Positions 38,045 through 45,955 of a stretch of DNA of 64,000 nt are shown here, one piece after another. The DNA comes from Burkholderia sp. 4M9327F10. GTDB taxonomy: Bacteria; Pseudomonadota; Gammaproteobacteria; Burkholderiales; Burkholderiaceae. Under the pieces are notes generated by a model. That model was not told the origin of the DNA. It did no database searches and saw nothing but the letters and a program-made list of their open reading frames with translations. Where the stretch lies: assembly GCF_005503145.1 (NCBI RefSeq), contig NZ_SCNV01000013.1:1-64000 (forward strand), in the 5' to 3' direction. The translations under genes were made by a program, and so were the position numbers. Each line of letters starts with the position of its first letter. Position 1 is the stretch's first letter.

Positions 38045-38919
38045 GCTCGCCTGGTACCTTGCTGCCTCCCGTTCGCGAAGAATACGAGCGGCCTCTTGCG
38101 CCGCTCGGCGATATCGCAGTCGAAGCGCCGCTGCCGGCCGGCAAACGGATTTTCGCGCATGCCTGGCTGCGCAAGACGCTGATCGCGCTCGTGCTGGTGA
38201 TCGTGTGGGAAATCGCGGCTCGCGCGGTCAACAACGATCTGCTGCTGCCGACTTTCAGCGCCACGCTGAGCGCATTCGTGCAGGGCATCCTGTCCGGCGA
38301 ATTGCTGCAGAAGACCGCCGTGTCGATGTCGGTGCTGCTGCGCGGCTATCTGCTTGGCGTCGCATTCGCGTTCGCGCTGACGTCGCTCGCGGTGTCTACC
38401 CGGACCGGCCGTGACCTGCTCACTATGCTCACCGCCATGTTCAACCCGCTGCCGTCGATTGCCTTGCTGCCGCTTGCACTGCTATGGTTCGGCCTCGGCA
38501 CCGGCAGCCTGCTGTTCGTGCTGGTTCACGCCGTGTTGTGGCCGCTCGCGCTCAATACCTATTCAGGCTTTCAGGCCGTGCCGGCAACGCTGCGCATGAC
38601 GGGCCGCAACTACGGGCTGACGGGCCTGCGTCACGTCGTATCGATCCTCGTGCCCGCCGCGTTGCCGTCGATTCTCGCCGGCTTGCGGGTAGGTTGGGCC
38701 TTTGCGTGGCGCACGCTGATCGCCGCCGAACTCGTGTTCGGCACCAGTTCGGGCAGCGGCGGGCTGGGCTGGTACATCTTCGAGAACCGCAATGAGCTGT
38801 ATACGGATCGCGTCTTCGCGGGTCTTGCCGCGGTGATTGTCATCGGCTTGCTGATCGAGCATCTGGTGTTCGATACGCTCGAGCGAATTACCGTGCGCCG
38901 CTGGGGTATCCAGCAGTAA
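38041..38919 (+). CDS. SsuC/TauC-like ABC transporter permease (system 1)
   Basis: The 292-residue permease has about six membrane helices, beginning near residues 43-60 (TLIALVLVIVWEIAARAV), and a BPD_transp_1 loop (GRNYGLTGLRHVVSILVPAALP). It would form a homodimeric channel with the ATPase upstream. It ends the long rightward operon that began with the GntR regulator and is convergent with ABC system 2 across 167 bp holding a tandem repeat. Confidence 0.92.
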   Translation: MSSPGTLLPPVREEYERPLAPLGDIAVEAPLPAGKRIFAHAWLRKTLIALVLVIVWEIAARAVNNDLLLPTFSATLSAFVQGILSGELLQKTAVSMSVLLRGYLLGVAFAFALTSLAVSTRTGRDLLTMLTAMFNPLPSIALLPLALLWFGLGTGSLLFVLVHAVLWPLALNTYSGFQAVPATLRMTGRNYGLTGLRHVVSILVPAALPSILAGLRVGWAFAWRTLIAAELVFGTSSGSGGLGWYIFENRNELYTDRVFAGLAAVIVIGLLIEHLVFDTLERITVRRWGIQQ

Positions 38920-39030
38920 GAGCGGGGATGCTCTGCGGGACAGGGCGCCCCAAGTGCGCCCTGTGCGTACCCCGTGTGTAAGCGGCGCGCACCCGCTCTG
39001 CAAAGATGCCGGTCGCGCGCCGCGCCTAAG

Positions 39031-39088
39031 CGCTCCAAGCGCTCCAAACGCTCCAAACGCTCCAAACGCTCCAAACGCTCCAAACGCT
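39031..39088. repeat. 9-bp tandem repeat, six copies
   Basis: CGCTCCAAA is repeated at 39040, 39049, 39058, 39067 and 39076, preceded by CGCTCCAAG at 39031 and ending in a partial CGCT that abuts the stop codon (39087-39089) of the leftward binding-protein gene. On the minus strand it would read Leu-Glu-Arg repeats if the stop were bypassed. The unit is a multiple of three. Confidence 0.92.
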
Positions 39089-40121
39089 AAGCAAGCACAT
39101 CCGAAAACACCCGCGTCGCTAGCCGGTTCGAATCGGTGCCGCTGTTCAGCACGTTAACCGCTTTCAGATCGTCGGCGTAAAGCGCAATCTCTTTCTTGAA
39201 CGCGTCGCCCGTCGGATGATGATGATCGGTGTGGCTCTTCAGCATCGCCGTCAACTGGTTGACGTCCGCCGACGGTGCATGCACCGAGAAAATCTGCGCC
39301 GCTTCCGCCGGATGATTGGCCGTCCATTCCGTTGCTTCCAGCAACGCCTGGGTCAACGCCTGCGCGGTCGCCCGGTCCTTGCGGATCAGCGAGCCGCGCA
39401 CGCCGAGCACGCAGCACGAGCGCGACTGATATTCGCCGCACAGGTTGTTCGACACTTCATACAGATGGTCCGATTCGCGGATGTTCCAGATGGTCGGATC
39501 ACCGTCCGCGATGGCATGGACCTCGCCTTTTTTCAACGCTTCGCCCAGCAGATTGGCCGGATACTGCCGCCAGCTCACTTCGGTCTCCGGGTCGATGCCT
39601 ACCTTCTTCAGCACGATCGCAAAGAAGTTCTTGGTTGGACTCGCCATGTCGCTGACGCCGACAATGCGGCCTTTCAACCCGGCCACATCGACGATGCCCG
39701 ATGCGCGCGTCGCGAGCAGCCGCATGCACCCGCCGTGTATGCCCGCCGTCAGCTTCACGTCGAAGCCCTGCTCCAGAGGTTTCAGCCAGCGCAGCGCCAT
39801 GCCGACGCCCGCGTCGGACTTGCCCGTCGCAATCGCCTCGAGTAACTGGTCGGTCGAACCCGCGAAGTTGACCAGTTGCACCTGCAAGCCATGGCGAGTG
39901 AAGAATCCCTGCTTGTCGGCGACCGCGACCGGCGCCGTGCAGATCGCGCCCGCATTCCATGAAAGATTCAACGGCGTGAGCGGCGTTTGTGCAGATGCAA
40001 GCGGTACCGCAAGGCCCAATGAAGTTCCGCCGAGCGCTGCCGCTCCGGCCGCCCAGGCTGTCTTGCGCAGCCACGCGCGGCGCGCGTGGCTCACGGGAGT
40101 GGAATCATCGGCAAATGTCAT
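39087..40121 (-). CDS. SsuA/TauA-like binding protein, Tat-type signal (system 2)
   Basis: The 344-residue solute-binding protein has a twin-arginine-like leader (ARRAWLRKTAWAAGAAALGG, residues about 13-32) with likely cleavage after ASA near residue 44. The mature NMT1-like domain shows VADKQGFFTRHGLQVQLVNF and GKSDAGVGMALRWLKPL, plus a Cys-Cys pair in SRSCCVLGVRG. It binds a nitrate/sulfonate-type ligand. It is the last gene of the leftward permease-ATPase-binding protein set; the start is 45 bp from the ATPase stop. Confidence 0.9.
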   Translation of the reverse strand: MTFADDSTPVSHARRAWLRKTAWAAGAAALGGTSLGLAVPLASAQTPLTPLNLSWNAGAICTAPVAVADKQGFFTRHGLQVQLVNFAGSTDQLLEAIATGKSDAGVGMALRWLKPLEQGFDVKLTAGIHGGCMRLLATRASGIVDVAGLKGRIVGVSDMASPTKNFFAIVLKKVGIDPETEVSWRQYPANLLGEALKKGEVHAIADGDPTIWNIRESDHLYEVSNNLCGEYQSRSCCVLGVRGSLIRKDRATAQALTQALLEATEWTANHPAEAAQIFSVHAPSADVNQLTAMLKSHTDHHHPTGDAFKKEIALYADDLKAVNVLNSGTDSNRLATRVFSDVLA

Positions 40122-40166
40122 TGTTTTCTCGTCGTGTGGTGTGGTCGATGTGGTACGTCGTGGCGC

Positions 40167-40997
40167 TCAGAGATCGAGTCCCAGCTCCGCCAGCACCTGA
40201 CGGCGCAGCGCAACCAGCTTGGGATCATCGCGATGCCGTGGATACGGCGCATCGTTATGGACTTGCGCCACGATACGCGCGGGCCGCTCGCTGAACACGA
40301 TGACCCGGCCGGCAAGCAGCAAAGCCTCTTCGACGTCATGCGTCACGAGCAGAACCGAGAAACGTGCGTCCTGCCACAAGCGCGCCAGCTCACCCTGCAG
40401 ACGCATGCGCGTGAGCGAATCGAGCTTGCCGAACGGCTCATCGAGCACCAGCAGCGCCGGATCGTTGACGAGGGCGCGCGCCAGCGCCACACGCTGCGCC
40501 ATGCCCCCCGACAACTGATGGGGAAACGCATCGGCAAATTCGCTGAGGCCGACCAGTTGCAGTGCGGCGTCGATGCGACCCTGCGCACCGTCGTCATCTG
40601 CGTTGCGCCGCCAGCCAGACCGACGGCGCTGAGCCTGCGGACCGACACCAACATTGCCGCGCACCGTGCGCCACGGATACAGCGTGGGGTCCTGGAAGAC
40701 AACGACGCGCGACGGATCGGGCCCGGTGATCGCCACACCATCCGCATGCAGCGAACCTTGCGTCGGTTGGTCGAGCCCGGCGACGAGCCGCAGCAAGGTC
40801 GATTTGCCGCAACCGCTCGGCCCCAGCAAAGCGACGAACTCACCCGGTTCGACGGCGAAGTCGACGTCTTGCAACACCGGCAGCGTCGCACGGCGCAGCG
40901 CGAACTGGTGACTGACATGACGCACGTCGATCCGTGCGCCGCCACGCAGCGCGCGTGCCCCGCTCTCTCCTGCCAGCACTTCGGGTACAGCTACCAT
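40167..40997 (-). CDS. SsuB/TauB-like ABC transporter ATPase (system 2)
   Basis: The 276-residue ATPase has Walker A GPSGCGKST, Q-loop VVFQDPTLYPW, signature LSGGMAQR and Walker B VLDEPFGKLD. An Arg/Asp-rich insertion (about 20 residues, RRRSGWRRNADDD) between Q-loop and signature is longer than in relatives. The ATG at 40997 overlaps the permease stop by 7 bp. The same frame is open for 250 more codons inside the permease gene, which is not coding there. Confidence 0.92.
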   Translation of the reverse strand: MVAVPEVLAGESGARALRGGARIDVRHVSHQFALRRATLPVLQDVDFAVEPGEFVALLGPSGCGKSTLLRLVAGLDQPTQGSLHADGVAITGPDPSRVVVFQDPTLYPWRTVRGNVGVGPQAQRRRSGWRRNADDDGAQGRIDAALQLVGLSEFADAFPHQLSGGMAQRVALARALVNDPALLVLDEPFGKLDSLTRMRLQGELARLWQDARFSVLLVTHDVEEALLLAGRVIVFSERPARIVAQVHNDAPYPRHRDDPKLVALRRQVLAELGLDL

Positions 40998-42052
40998 TTG
41001 AGCAATCCTTTCTGCCATCCCAGCAGCCGGTCGCGCACGCGGAACAGCAGCGTGATAAGGCCCGAGCACATTACCGCCATCACAAGCAGCGCCGCGTACA
41101 TGTTCGCGTAGGCAGCCCAACCCTGCGCCCACTGCAGATACCAGCCGAGCCCCGCCTTTACGCCCATCATCTCGGCGACGATCAGCACCGAAAACGATGC
41201 GCCAAGACCCATGAAGAGACCGACGAAAACCGACGGCAACGCGGCCGGGATCGCCACCCTGAGAATCAGAAAACCGGGCCTCGCGCCCAGCGTGCGCGCG
41301 ATGTCGTAATAGGCCGTGTTGACGCTCGCGACACCCGACCATGTCAGCACGGTCACCGGAAACGCGGTGGCCAACGCAATCAGGAACACGCTTGCGCTGA
41401 AACTCGATGGAAAGAAAAAGAAAGCCAGCGGCAGCCACGCTGTCGACGGCAGCGGTCCAATCAGGCGCAGCACCGGATGCACCCAGTAGCTCACCGCCTT
41501 CGACCAGCCGATACTGACGCCCGTGACGAAACCTGTGACGGCGCCGAGCACGTAGCCGTACGCCAGCAGGCCGAACGAGTGCGCGACGCTCGAGCCGAGC
41601 CGCGGATAATCTTCCGCAAACACACCGATCAGCGCCTGCGGCGGTGCAAAGAACGGCCGCGGCAACCATTCGAGTTGCGCGGTCAGCACTTCCCACGCGC
41701 TGATGCCGAGGGCCAGCGCAAGCAGCCAGGGTGTCGCTCGAAGCCATGCATCCGCCCGCGACGCGGGCGTCACGCCGCGAACCTCACGCGTGCCGCTGGC
41801 GTCTGTCCGCCAGCCCGCCACAGCAATGACAAGGGCGAGTGCCGCCAACACCACCTTGAACACAATCAGTTGCGTGGTGTAAGGCCAGTCGTCGGCGGCC
41901 GGCCACCACTGCGTCAATGCCGCGCTGCCAAGCCAGGCCAGCGCGGCAAGCCCAGCGATCAACACCCCACGCGAGAACCGGGGACGCGGCGCCACGGCCG
42001 CTTGCGCGCCGGTCACATTACCGTTCGTTACCGATTCGAGCTGGGTGGACAT
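40991..42052 (-). CDS. SsuC/TauC-like ABC transporter permease (system 2)
   Basis: The 353-residue permease is about 80-100 residues longer than a normal SsuC. It has extra N-terminal hydrophobic helices (FSRGVLIAGLAALAWLGSAA near 32-51 and a second near 70-95) before the standard six-helix core with the loop ARTLGARPGFLILRVAIPAALP. Starting at ATG 42052 (MSTQLES) removes a Cys-containing extension to 42136 that lies in the regulatory spacer. It is the first gene of the leftward transporter set. Confidence 0.9.
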   Translation of the reverse strand: MSTQLESVTNGNVTGAQAAVAPRPRFSRGVLIAGLAALAWLGSAALTQWWPAADDWPYTTQLIVFKVVLAALALVIAVAGWRTDASGTREVRGVTPASRADAWLRATPWLLALALGISAWEVLTAQLEWLPRPFFAPPQALIGVFAEDYPRLGSSVAHSFGLLAYGYVLGAVTGFVTGVSIGWSKAVSYWVHPVLRLIGPLPSTAWLPLAFFFFPSSFSASVFLIALATAFPVTVLTWSGVASVNTAYYDIARTLGARPGFLILRVAIPAALPSVFVGLFMGLGASFSVLIVAEMMGVKAGLGWYLQWAQGWAAYANMYAALLVMAVMCSGLITLLFRVRDRLLGWQKGLLKW

Positions 42053-42563
42053 GATGTTTCCGATCTCCCACAGGATTTCGGTTGCGCGTGCAACCAGACA
42101 ACAAAGTATCGTCGTGGTCCACGCACGGTCCAACAAACAAATTGCGCTTTGCTTATTTTTGGCGTGCAGGAGCGCTATGTGGACGCTTTGGCCGCTAACG
42201 CAACGGCCGACTCTTTGCGACGCGATGGCACAGCAATAAGACGAGTGCCTAGCTAATTCTCGCTACTGTTGCAAGAACGAGACATTGTGAAATTTTCCAT
42301 CCCTAATCAATTCGGTTTTGGTTCGCTTTCACTGAAATTTAATCTGGCGGCTACACCATCTGCCGGCCATGAAGACATGCAAGGCGCATGTCTGATGGGA
42401 ATGGCGAGAACAGCTTTGGTCAGTTCGTTCTTGCTCTTGGCAGGTTGGTCGGAGCGCGAATCTTACATTCAGATTATTTGATGCGCGCGCCGAGCAACCG
42501 GCGTCAATGGGTCACGCCCACTATCCGGGCGACAGAACCCTCTTCAGATAAAGTGAAAAACAG
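42053..42563. promoter_or_regulatory. 511-bp divergent region, ABC system 2 and porin
   Basis: The spacer is AT-richer than its surroundings and should hold two outward promoters. It contains the inverted repeat at 42080-42095, AT-rich blocks near 42130-42160 and 42280-42350, and CATGAAGACATGCAAGGCGC near 42369. A 70-codon frame at 42269-42481 shows no family sequence and I do not call it. A sulfur-starvation regulator site is plausible here but not identifiable by eye. Confidence 0.6.
42080..42095. promoter_or_regulatory. Inverted repeat GGTTGC-GCGT-GCAACC
   Basis: The perfect 6-bp arms with a 4-base centre lie 28 bp upstream of the permease start of ABC system 2. It could be an operator or a leader hairpin. 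Confidence 0.45.
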
Positions 42564-43766
42564 ATGAAAATGAAAAAGACCTCGGTGGCCCTACTGGCAC
42601 TTGGCGCGTTTGCTGGCGCAGCGCATGCGCAAAGCAGCGTGACGCTGTACGGCATCGTCGATACGGGTTTGCTCTTCAACAACAACGTCAAAGGCCTGCA
42701 TGAGTACGCGCTCTCGCAAGGCACCTCGTCGCGCTGGGGCCTGAAAGGCACGGAAGACCTGGGTGGCGGCCTTTCGGCAGTCTTCGACCTCGAAAACGGC
42801 TTCACCACCGGCACGGGCGCACTGTCCCAAGGCGGCCTGGAGTTCGGCCGTAAGGCATTCGTCGGCTTGAGCAGCAAGCAATGGGGTACGTTGACGGCCG
42901 GCCGTCAATACTCGGTCAGCAACGACCTGACCGCGTCGTACGCGTCGGGCGCCGACTGGGCCGCTTCGGGCCTCGGCTATGGCACGCGCGCGGCCGACGT
43001 CGACAACGTCGATACGTCGAACCGCATCCAGAACTCGATCAAGTACGAAAGCCCGAACTACAACGGCCTGCAAGCAGGCGTGCTGTACAGCCTGGGCGGC
43101 GTGGCAGGCGCTTTCTCCCAGAACTCGATCTGGGACGCGGCGCTCTCGTACTCGAACGGCCCGATCAGCCTCGGTGCAGGCTACACGTTCGTGAAGGACC
43201 CGTACTATTCGTTCTTCGGCAATCAGGGCAATTCGTCGACGCCGTCGACCGCTGCAACGGGTGCGAACGACAACATGGCCAGCAAGATCTTCGGTGGCTA
43301 CGCTTCGGCCGGTTCGGAACAGATCATCGTGGCCGGCGGTTCGTACGCATTCGGCCCGGCAACCGTCGGCCTGCTGTACTCGAACACGCAATTCCAGAAC
43401 CTGGGTACGGTCAGCGCCGTTGGTGCGATCTCCGCTCCGAAGTACACGAGCGGCACGGCGACCTTCAACTCGGGCGAAATCAACATCAAGTACCAGTTGA
43501 ATCCGTCGCTGCTGCTGGCGGGCGCGTATATCTACACGCACAACAGCGGTGCAGACGATCTGGGTAGCGCAAGGTACAACCAGGTTAACCTGGGCGTAAT
43601 CTACTCGCTGTCCAAGCGCACTTCGCTCTACGCGATCGGCTTCTATGAGACCGCATCGGGCATCGATTCGACAGGCAAGCAAGCCGTTGCCAACTTCACC
43701 AGCAGCACTTACTCGGCGGACAACCACCAGCTCGCCGGCATCTTCGGCATCACCCACCGCTTCTAA
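42564..43766 (+). CDS. Gram-negative porin (OmpC/Porin_4 family)
   Basis: The 400-residue outer-membrane protein has a Sec signal (MKMKKTSVALLALGAFAGA, cleaved after AHA at about residue 22), the family opening SSVTLYGIVDTGLLF, alternating beta strands throughout, and a C-terminal Phe in IFGITHRF for BAM recognition. It should form a trimeric 16-stranded channel. Codon use is very biased (GGC, AAC, CTG), which suggests high expression. Lying between two organosulfur transporter regions and divergent from ABC system 2, it may be the entry path for small anions such as sulfonates. Two hairpins follow it. Confidence 0.95.
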   Translation: MKMKKTSVALLALGAFAGAAHAQSSVTLYGIVDTGLLFNNNVKGLHEYALSQGTSSRWGLKGTEDLGGGLSAVFDLENGFTTGTGALSQGGLEFGRKAFVGLSSKQWGTLTAGRQYSVSNDLTASYASGADWAASGLGYGTRAADVDNVDTSNRIQNSIKYESPNYNGLQAGVLYSLGGVAGAFSQNSIWDAALSYSNGPISLGAGYTFVKDPYYSFFGNQGNSSTPSTAATGANDNMASKIFGGYASAGSEQIIVAGGSYAFGPATVGLLYSNTQFQNLGTVSAVGAISAPKYTSGTATFNSGEINIKYQLNPSLLLAGAYIYTHNSGADDLGSARYNQVNLGVIYSLSKRTSLYAIGFYETASGIDSTGKQAVANFTSSTYSADNHQLAGIFGITHRF

Positions 43767-43773
43767 GCGGAGG

Positions 43774-43801
43774 AACGGCCGCGCGCTCTTGAGCGGCCGT
43801 T
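43774..43801 (+). terminator. Hairpin downstream of the porin gene
   Basis: AACGGCCGC (43774-43782) pairs perfectly with GCGGCCGTT (43793-43801) across a 10-base loop, starting 8 bp after the porin stop codon. There is no long T-run. Confidence 0.65.
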
Positions 43802-43814
43802 ACATCACTCTCAG

Positions 43815-43836
43815 CGGCCGCCGTATCCGGCGGCCG
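43815..43836 (+). terminator. Second hairpin downstream of the porin gene
   Basis: CGGCCGCCG (43815-43823) pairs perfectly with CGGCGGCCG (43828-43836) across a TATC loop and is followed by TTCT. It stacks behind the first hairpin and shares its GCGGCCG core, giving a tandem stop between convergent genes. Confidence 0.6.
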
Positions 43837-43893
43837 TTCTGCGTGGAACATCACACACCGCTTGCTGCATTCTATGAACGGTATCTCAGCCAA

Positions 43894-44733
43894 TCAAAAG
43901 AACAGCAACGAACGCAGTTCAATACTGCGGCGCGGCGGTGCATCCGCTGGCGAAGTCGGATCATCGAATGCGGTGTGCGCACTCAGACGCGCGACTCCAT
44001 CTCCCGCCGAATCGTAGATCTTGAGCAGCAGAAACTCGTCGGGCGTCAGGTTGGGGAAGTAATACCAGCGGTGCCGTGGATTAAAAACCAGCGCATACGT
44101 CTCGCCTACCTTGTCGGGATAGACAAGGTCCGACGCCACCAGATCGTTGAGCGCAATACTGCGCGAATCGCACAACGCAAGCGGCGACGACTGCACGGTT
44201 TCGCCAATCGGACGCCACAGGTTGACGATCGCCACGCGGCCCTGCAGCAGCTGTTCGGCTTCATCAGGCGGCAGGTGGTCACGCACCCGGCGCGGCCCCG
44301 ACACGAAGGTCTGATCGTTATGGATGTATTTGACGGGTTCCCGCACACCCTGATCCCGACCCGCGCTGCCGTCGCGCAACGTGTGATCGAACACAACCAC
44401 CCGCTTCGCGCCAGTGGCCTTTTTGAGTAGCGCTTCCGCCTCCGCGTAGTAGAGCGACTGGATTTTCCGCGGATCGGAGAAATCGCTCAGCGCGCTCGGG
44501 TAACGATGCAGTTCAAAACCGTTCCGATCGAGCGACAACGCACCGGGCGGCGGCGCCACGCGTGCATTTGAAATCGTCACCCGATGCGGCCGATACACGC
44601 CGCTGCGCTTGGGCACGCCCGGCGGTGGGTCGTATTGGTAAGACACCGGCTTCTCGCCGGTGAATTCAAGGTAGTTCAGCTCCGCCTCGATCGTCGTAAC
44701 CGATGTTGGTGCGTCGATGACAATATCGCTCAT
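43894..44733 (-). CDS. CmcJ/NvfI-family oxygenase-like protein
   Basis: The 279-residue protein matches the CmcJ/NvfI/asaB family, whose members include Fe/2-oxoglutarate-type oxygenases of secondary metabolism. Landmarks are VVVFDHTLRDG (about residues 115-125), KYIHNDQT with a His-x-Asp metal motif, IVNLWRPI, WYYFPNLTPDEFLLLKIYDS, and a late His plus Arg pair (SAHTAFDDP, PRRSIELR). The ATG at 44733 has GGGGA seven bases upstream; a GTG two codons earlier is the alternative. It follows the SDR gene after 26 bp, in one operon. The substrate is unknown, and a catabolic role next to organosulfur genes is inference. Confidence 0.85.
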   Translation of the reverse strand: MSDIVIDAPTSVTTIEAELNYLEFTGEKPVSYQYDPPPGVPKRSGVYRPHRVTISNARVAPPPGALSLDRNGFELHRYPSALSDFSDPRKIQSLYYAEAEALLKKATGAKRVVVFDHTLRDGSAGRDQGVREPVKYIHNDQTFVSGPRRVRDHLPPDEAEQLLQGRVAIVNLWRPIGETVQSSPLALCDSRSIALNDLVASDLVYPDKVGETYALVFNPRHRWYYFPNLTPDEFLLLKIYDSAGDGVARLSAHTAFDDPTSPADAPPRRSIELRSLLFF

Positions 44734-44759
44734 GTCCACGTCCCCACGTCATGTTCGCC

Positions 44760-45515
44760 TTAAAACGGTTCGCTGAATGGCCGCAAATCGATTTCCTGCG
44801 ACCACGCACTGCGTCCCTGTTGATGGAGATGCCAATAGGCGTCGGCGATTTCGCCCGGCTTGAGCAGGCCGTCCTCTCCACGTTCGGCAACCCGTTGTGG
44901 CGCGGAGGTACGCAGGCGCTCGCCGTCAATGCCGCCGTCGACCACCACATGCCCAACGTGGATATTGCGCGGCCCGAATTCACGCGCGAGACTCTGCGTG
45001 AGCGAGCGCAAGCCGGCCTTGGCAGAGGCGAACGCCGCAAATGGCGGGCGGCCGCGCAGCGATGCGGTCGCACCCGTAAACAGCAGCGAACCCCGTCCTG
45101 CGGAAAGCAAGAGAGGAAGCGCCGCCCGTGCGAACAGGAAACCGCCGAGGGTCGAGACGCGCCAGGCGGCCTCGAACTGCTCGGCGCTCAGTTCCAGTGC
45201 CGGCGCACGCGTTGCGCCACCCGCATTGAAAATCGCTGCTTCGAGCGTGCCCACCTCAGCGAGTTGCCGTGTGATGGCGAGCAGATCGCTTTCGCTCGTG
45301 ACGTCACCCGGCAAGGCGAGCGCATGACCACCCGCGCTGCGAATCTCATTGACGACTGTCTCGAGCCGCTCGCGCGAGCGCCCCGTCACCGCGACACTCA
45401 GGCCCTCGCCGGCAAACCGGCGGGCCAATGCCGCCCCCAGTCCTGCGCTTGCCCCTACCCCTGCGATCCACGCTACACGCGTGTGTTTCCTGTCTTGCCC
45501 AACAACTTCGGTCAT
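44760..45515 (-). CDS. Short-chain dehydrogenase/reductase-like protein, catalytic Tyr replaced
   Basis: The 251-residue protein has the Rossmann start AGVGASAGLGAALARRFA (an atypical GxxxGxG, residues about 18-35), the NAGG segment (FNAGGATRA), and the catalytic-helix region ending in SAKAGLRSLTQS. At the position of the YxxxK tyrosine the sequence reads F-A-S-A-K, so the usual proton-donating Tyr is Phe; the Lys is kept. Relatives with the same change occur, but the reaction is not clear. It precedes the CmcJ-like gene by 26 bp on the same strand, and the two probably act on the same compound. The start at 45515 is chosen from the Rossmann position. Confidence 0.85.
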   Translation of the reverse strand: MTEVVGQDRKHTRVAWIAGVGASAGLGAALARRFAGEGLSVAVTGRSRERLETVVNEIRSAGGHALALPGDVTSESDLLAITRQLAEVGTLEAAIFNAGGATRAPALELSAEQFEAAWRVSTLGGFLFARAALPLLLSAGRGSLLFTGATASLRGRPPFAAFASAKAGLRSLTQSLAREFGPRNIHVGHVVVDGGIDGERLRTSAPQRVAERGEDGLLKPGEIADAYWHLHQQGRSAWSQEIDLRPFSEPF

Positions 45516-45955
45516 TGCACTCTCCGTCGCCTTGCCGCCGCTTACGCGAACGACGTGCGTGTCATTCTGGTGGAATATCGAGCGGCACGACAAACATCCC
45601 GGCCGTGTATTCCATATGGAAATAGCCGCAGCGCGCGTACGCGGCAATGCGTTCAAGCCGCTCGGGTGATTGGGAACCGTAAGCGGGCGTCGATGCCCCG
45701 TCCGGGGATCGATCCTGCGTGACGGGTGTGTGTTTCGACAACTGCTTCTGCAAGCTTCGCACAGGATGTCGAAATCCGTCCCAGATAAGCGTCGCTGAAA
45801 GTGTGGCCATGCGACCTCCGTCGATTCGTCGCTATACAAACGAATCTAGTGAGCAGCCGAGGCAAGCGCAAACAAGTTTTTGTGGATTGGTTTTCGGAAA
45901 ACGCCGCAAAACCTGGTATGGGAACAGGGTGATACGCGCTGCCTCGCGGCAACGC
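45516..45955. other. 440-bp spacer upstream of the SDR gene
   Basis: This region should contain the promoter for the leftward SDR-CmcJ pair. An open frame of 82 codons (45562-45810, minus) runs towards the SDR gene, but it lacks the codon bias of its neighbours and any recognised family, so I leave it uncalled. An AT-richer patch near 45836-45880 is the best promoter candidate. Confidence 0.5.

Noticed and set aside
39031..39088. Possible CRISPR array between ABC systems 1 and 2
   Set aside because: The 9-bp units are directly tandem with no spacers. A minisatellite-type repeat.
40934..42256. 440-codon plus-strand open frame opposite the ABC system 2 permease gene
   Set aside because: Antisense shadow with Arg/Gln/His-rich low-complexity product; the minus-strand permease is well supported.
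42269..42481. 70-codon plus-strand frame in the porin upstream region
   Set aside because: AT-rich with weak coding bias and no recognisable motif; overlaps the expected promoter area.
45562..45810. 82-codon minus-strand frame upstream of the SDR gene
   Set aside because: Codon use is not biased like its neighbours and no family is recognised; it more likely lies in the promoter region.
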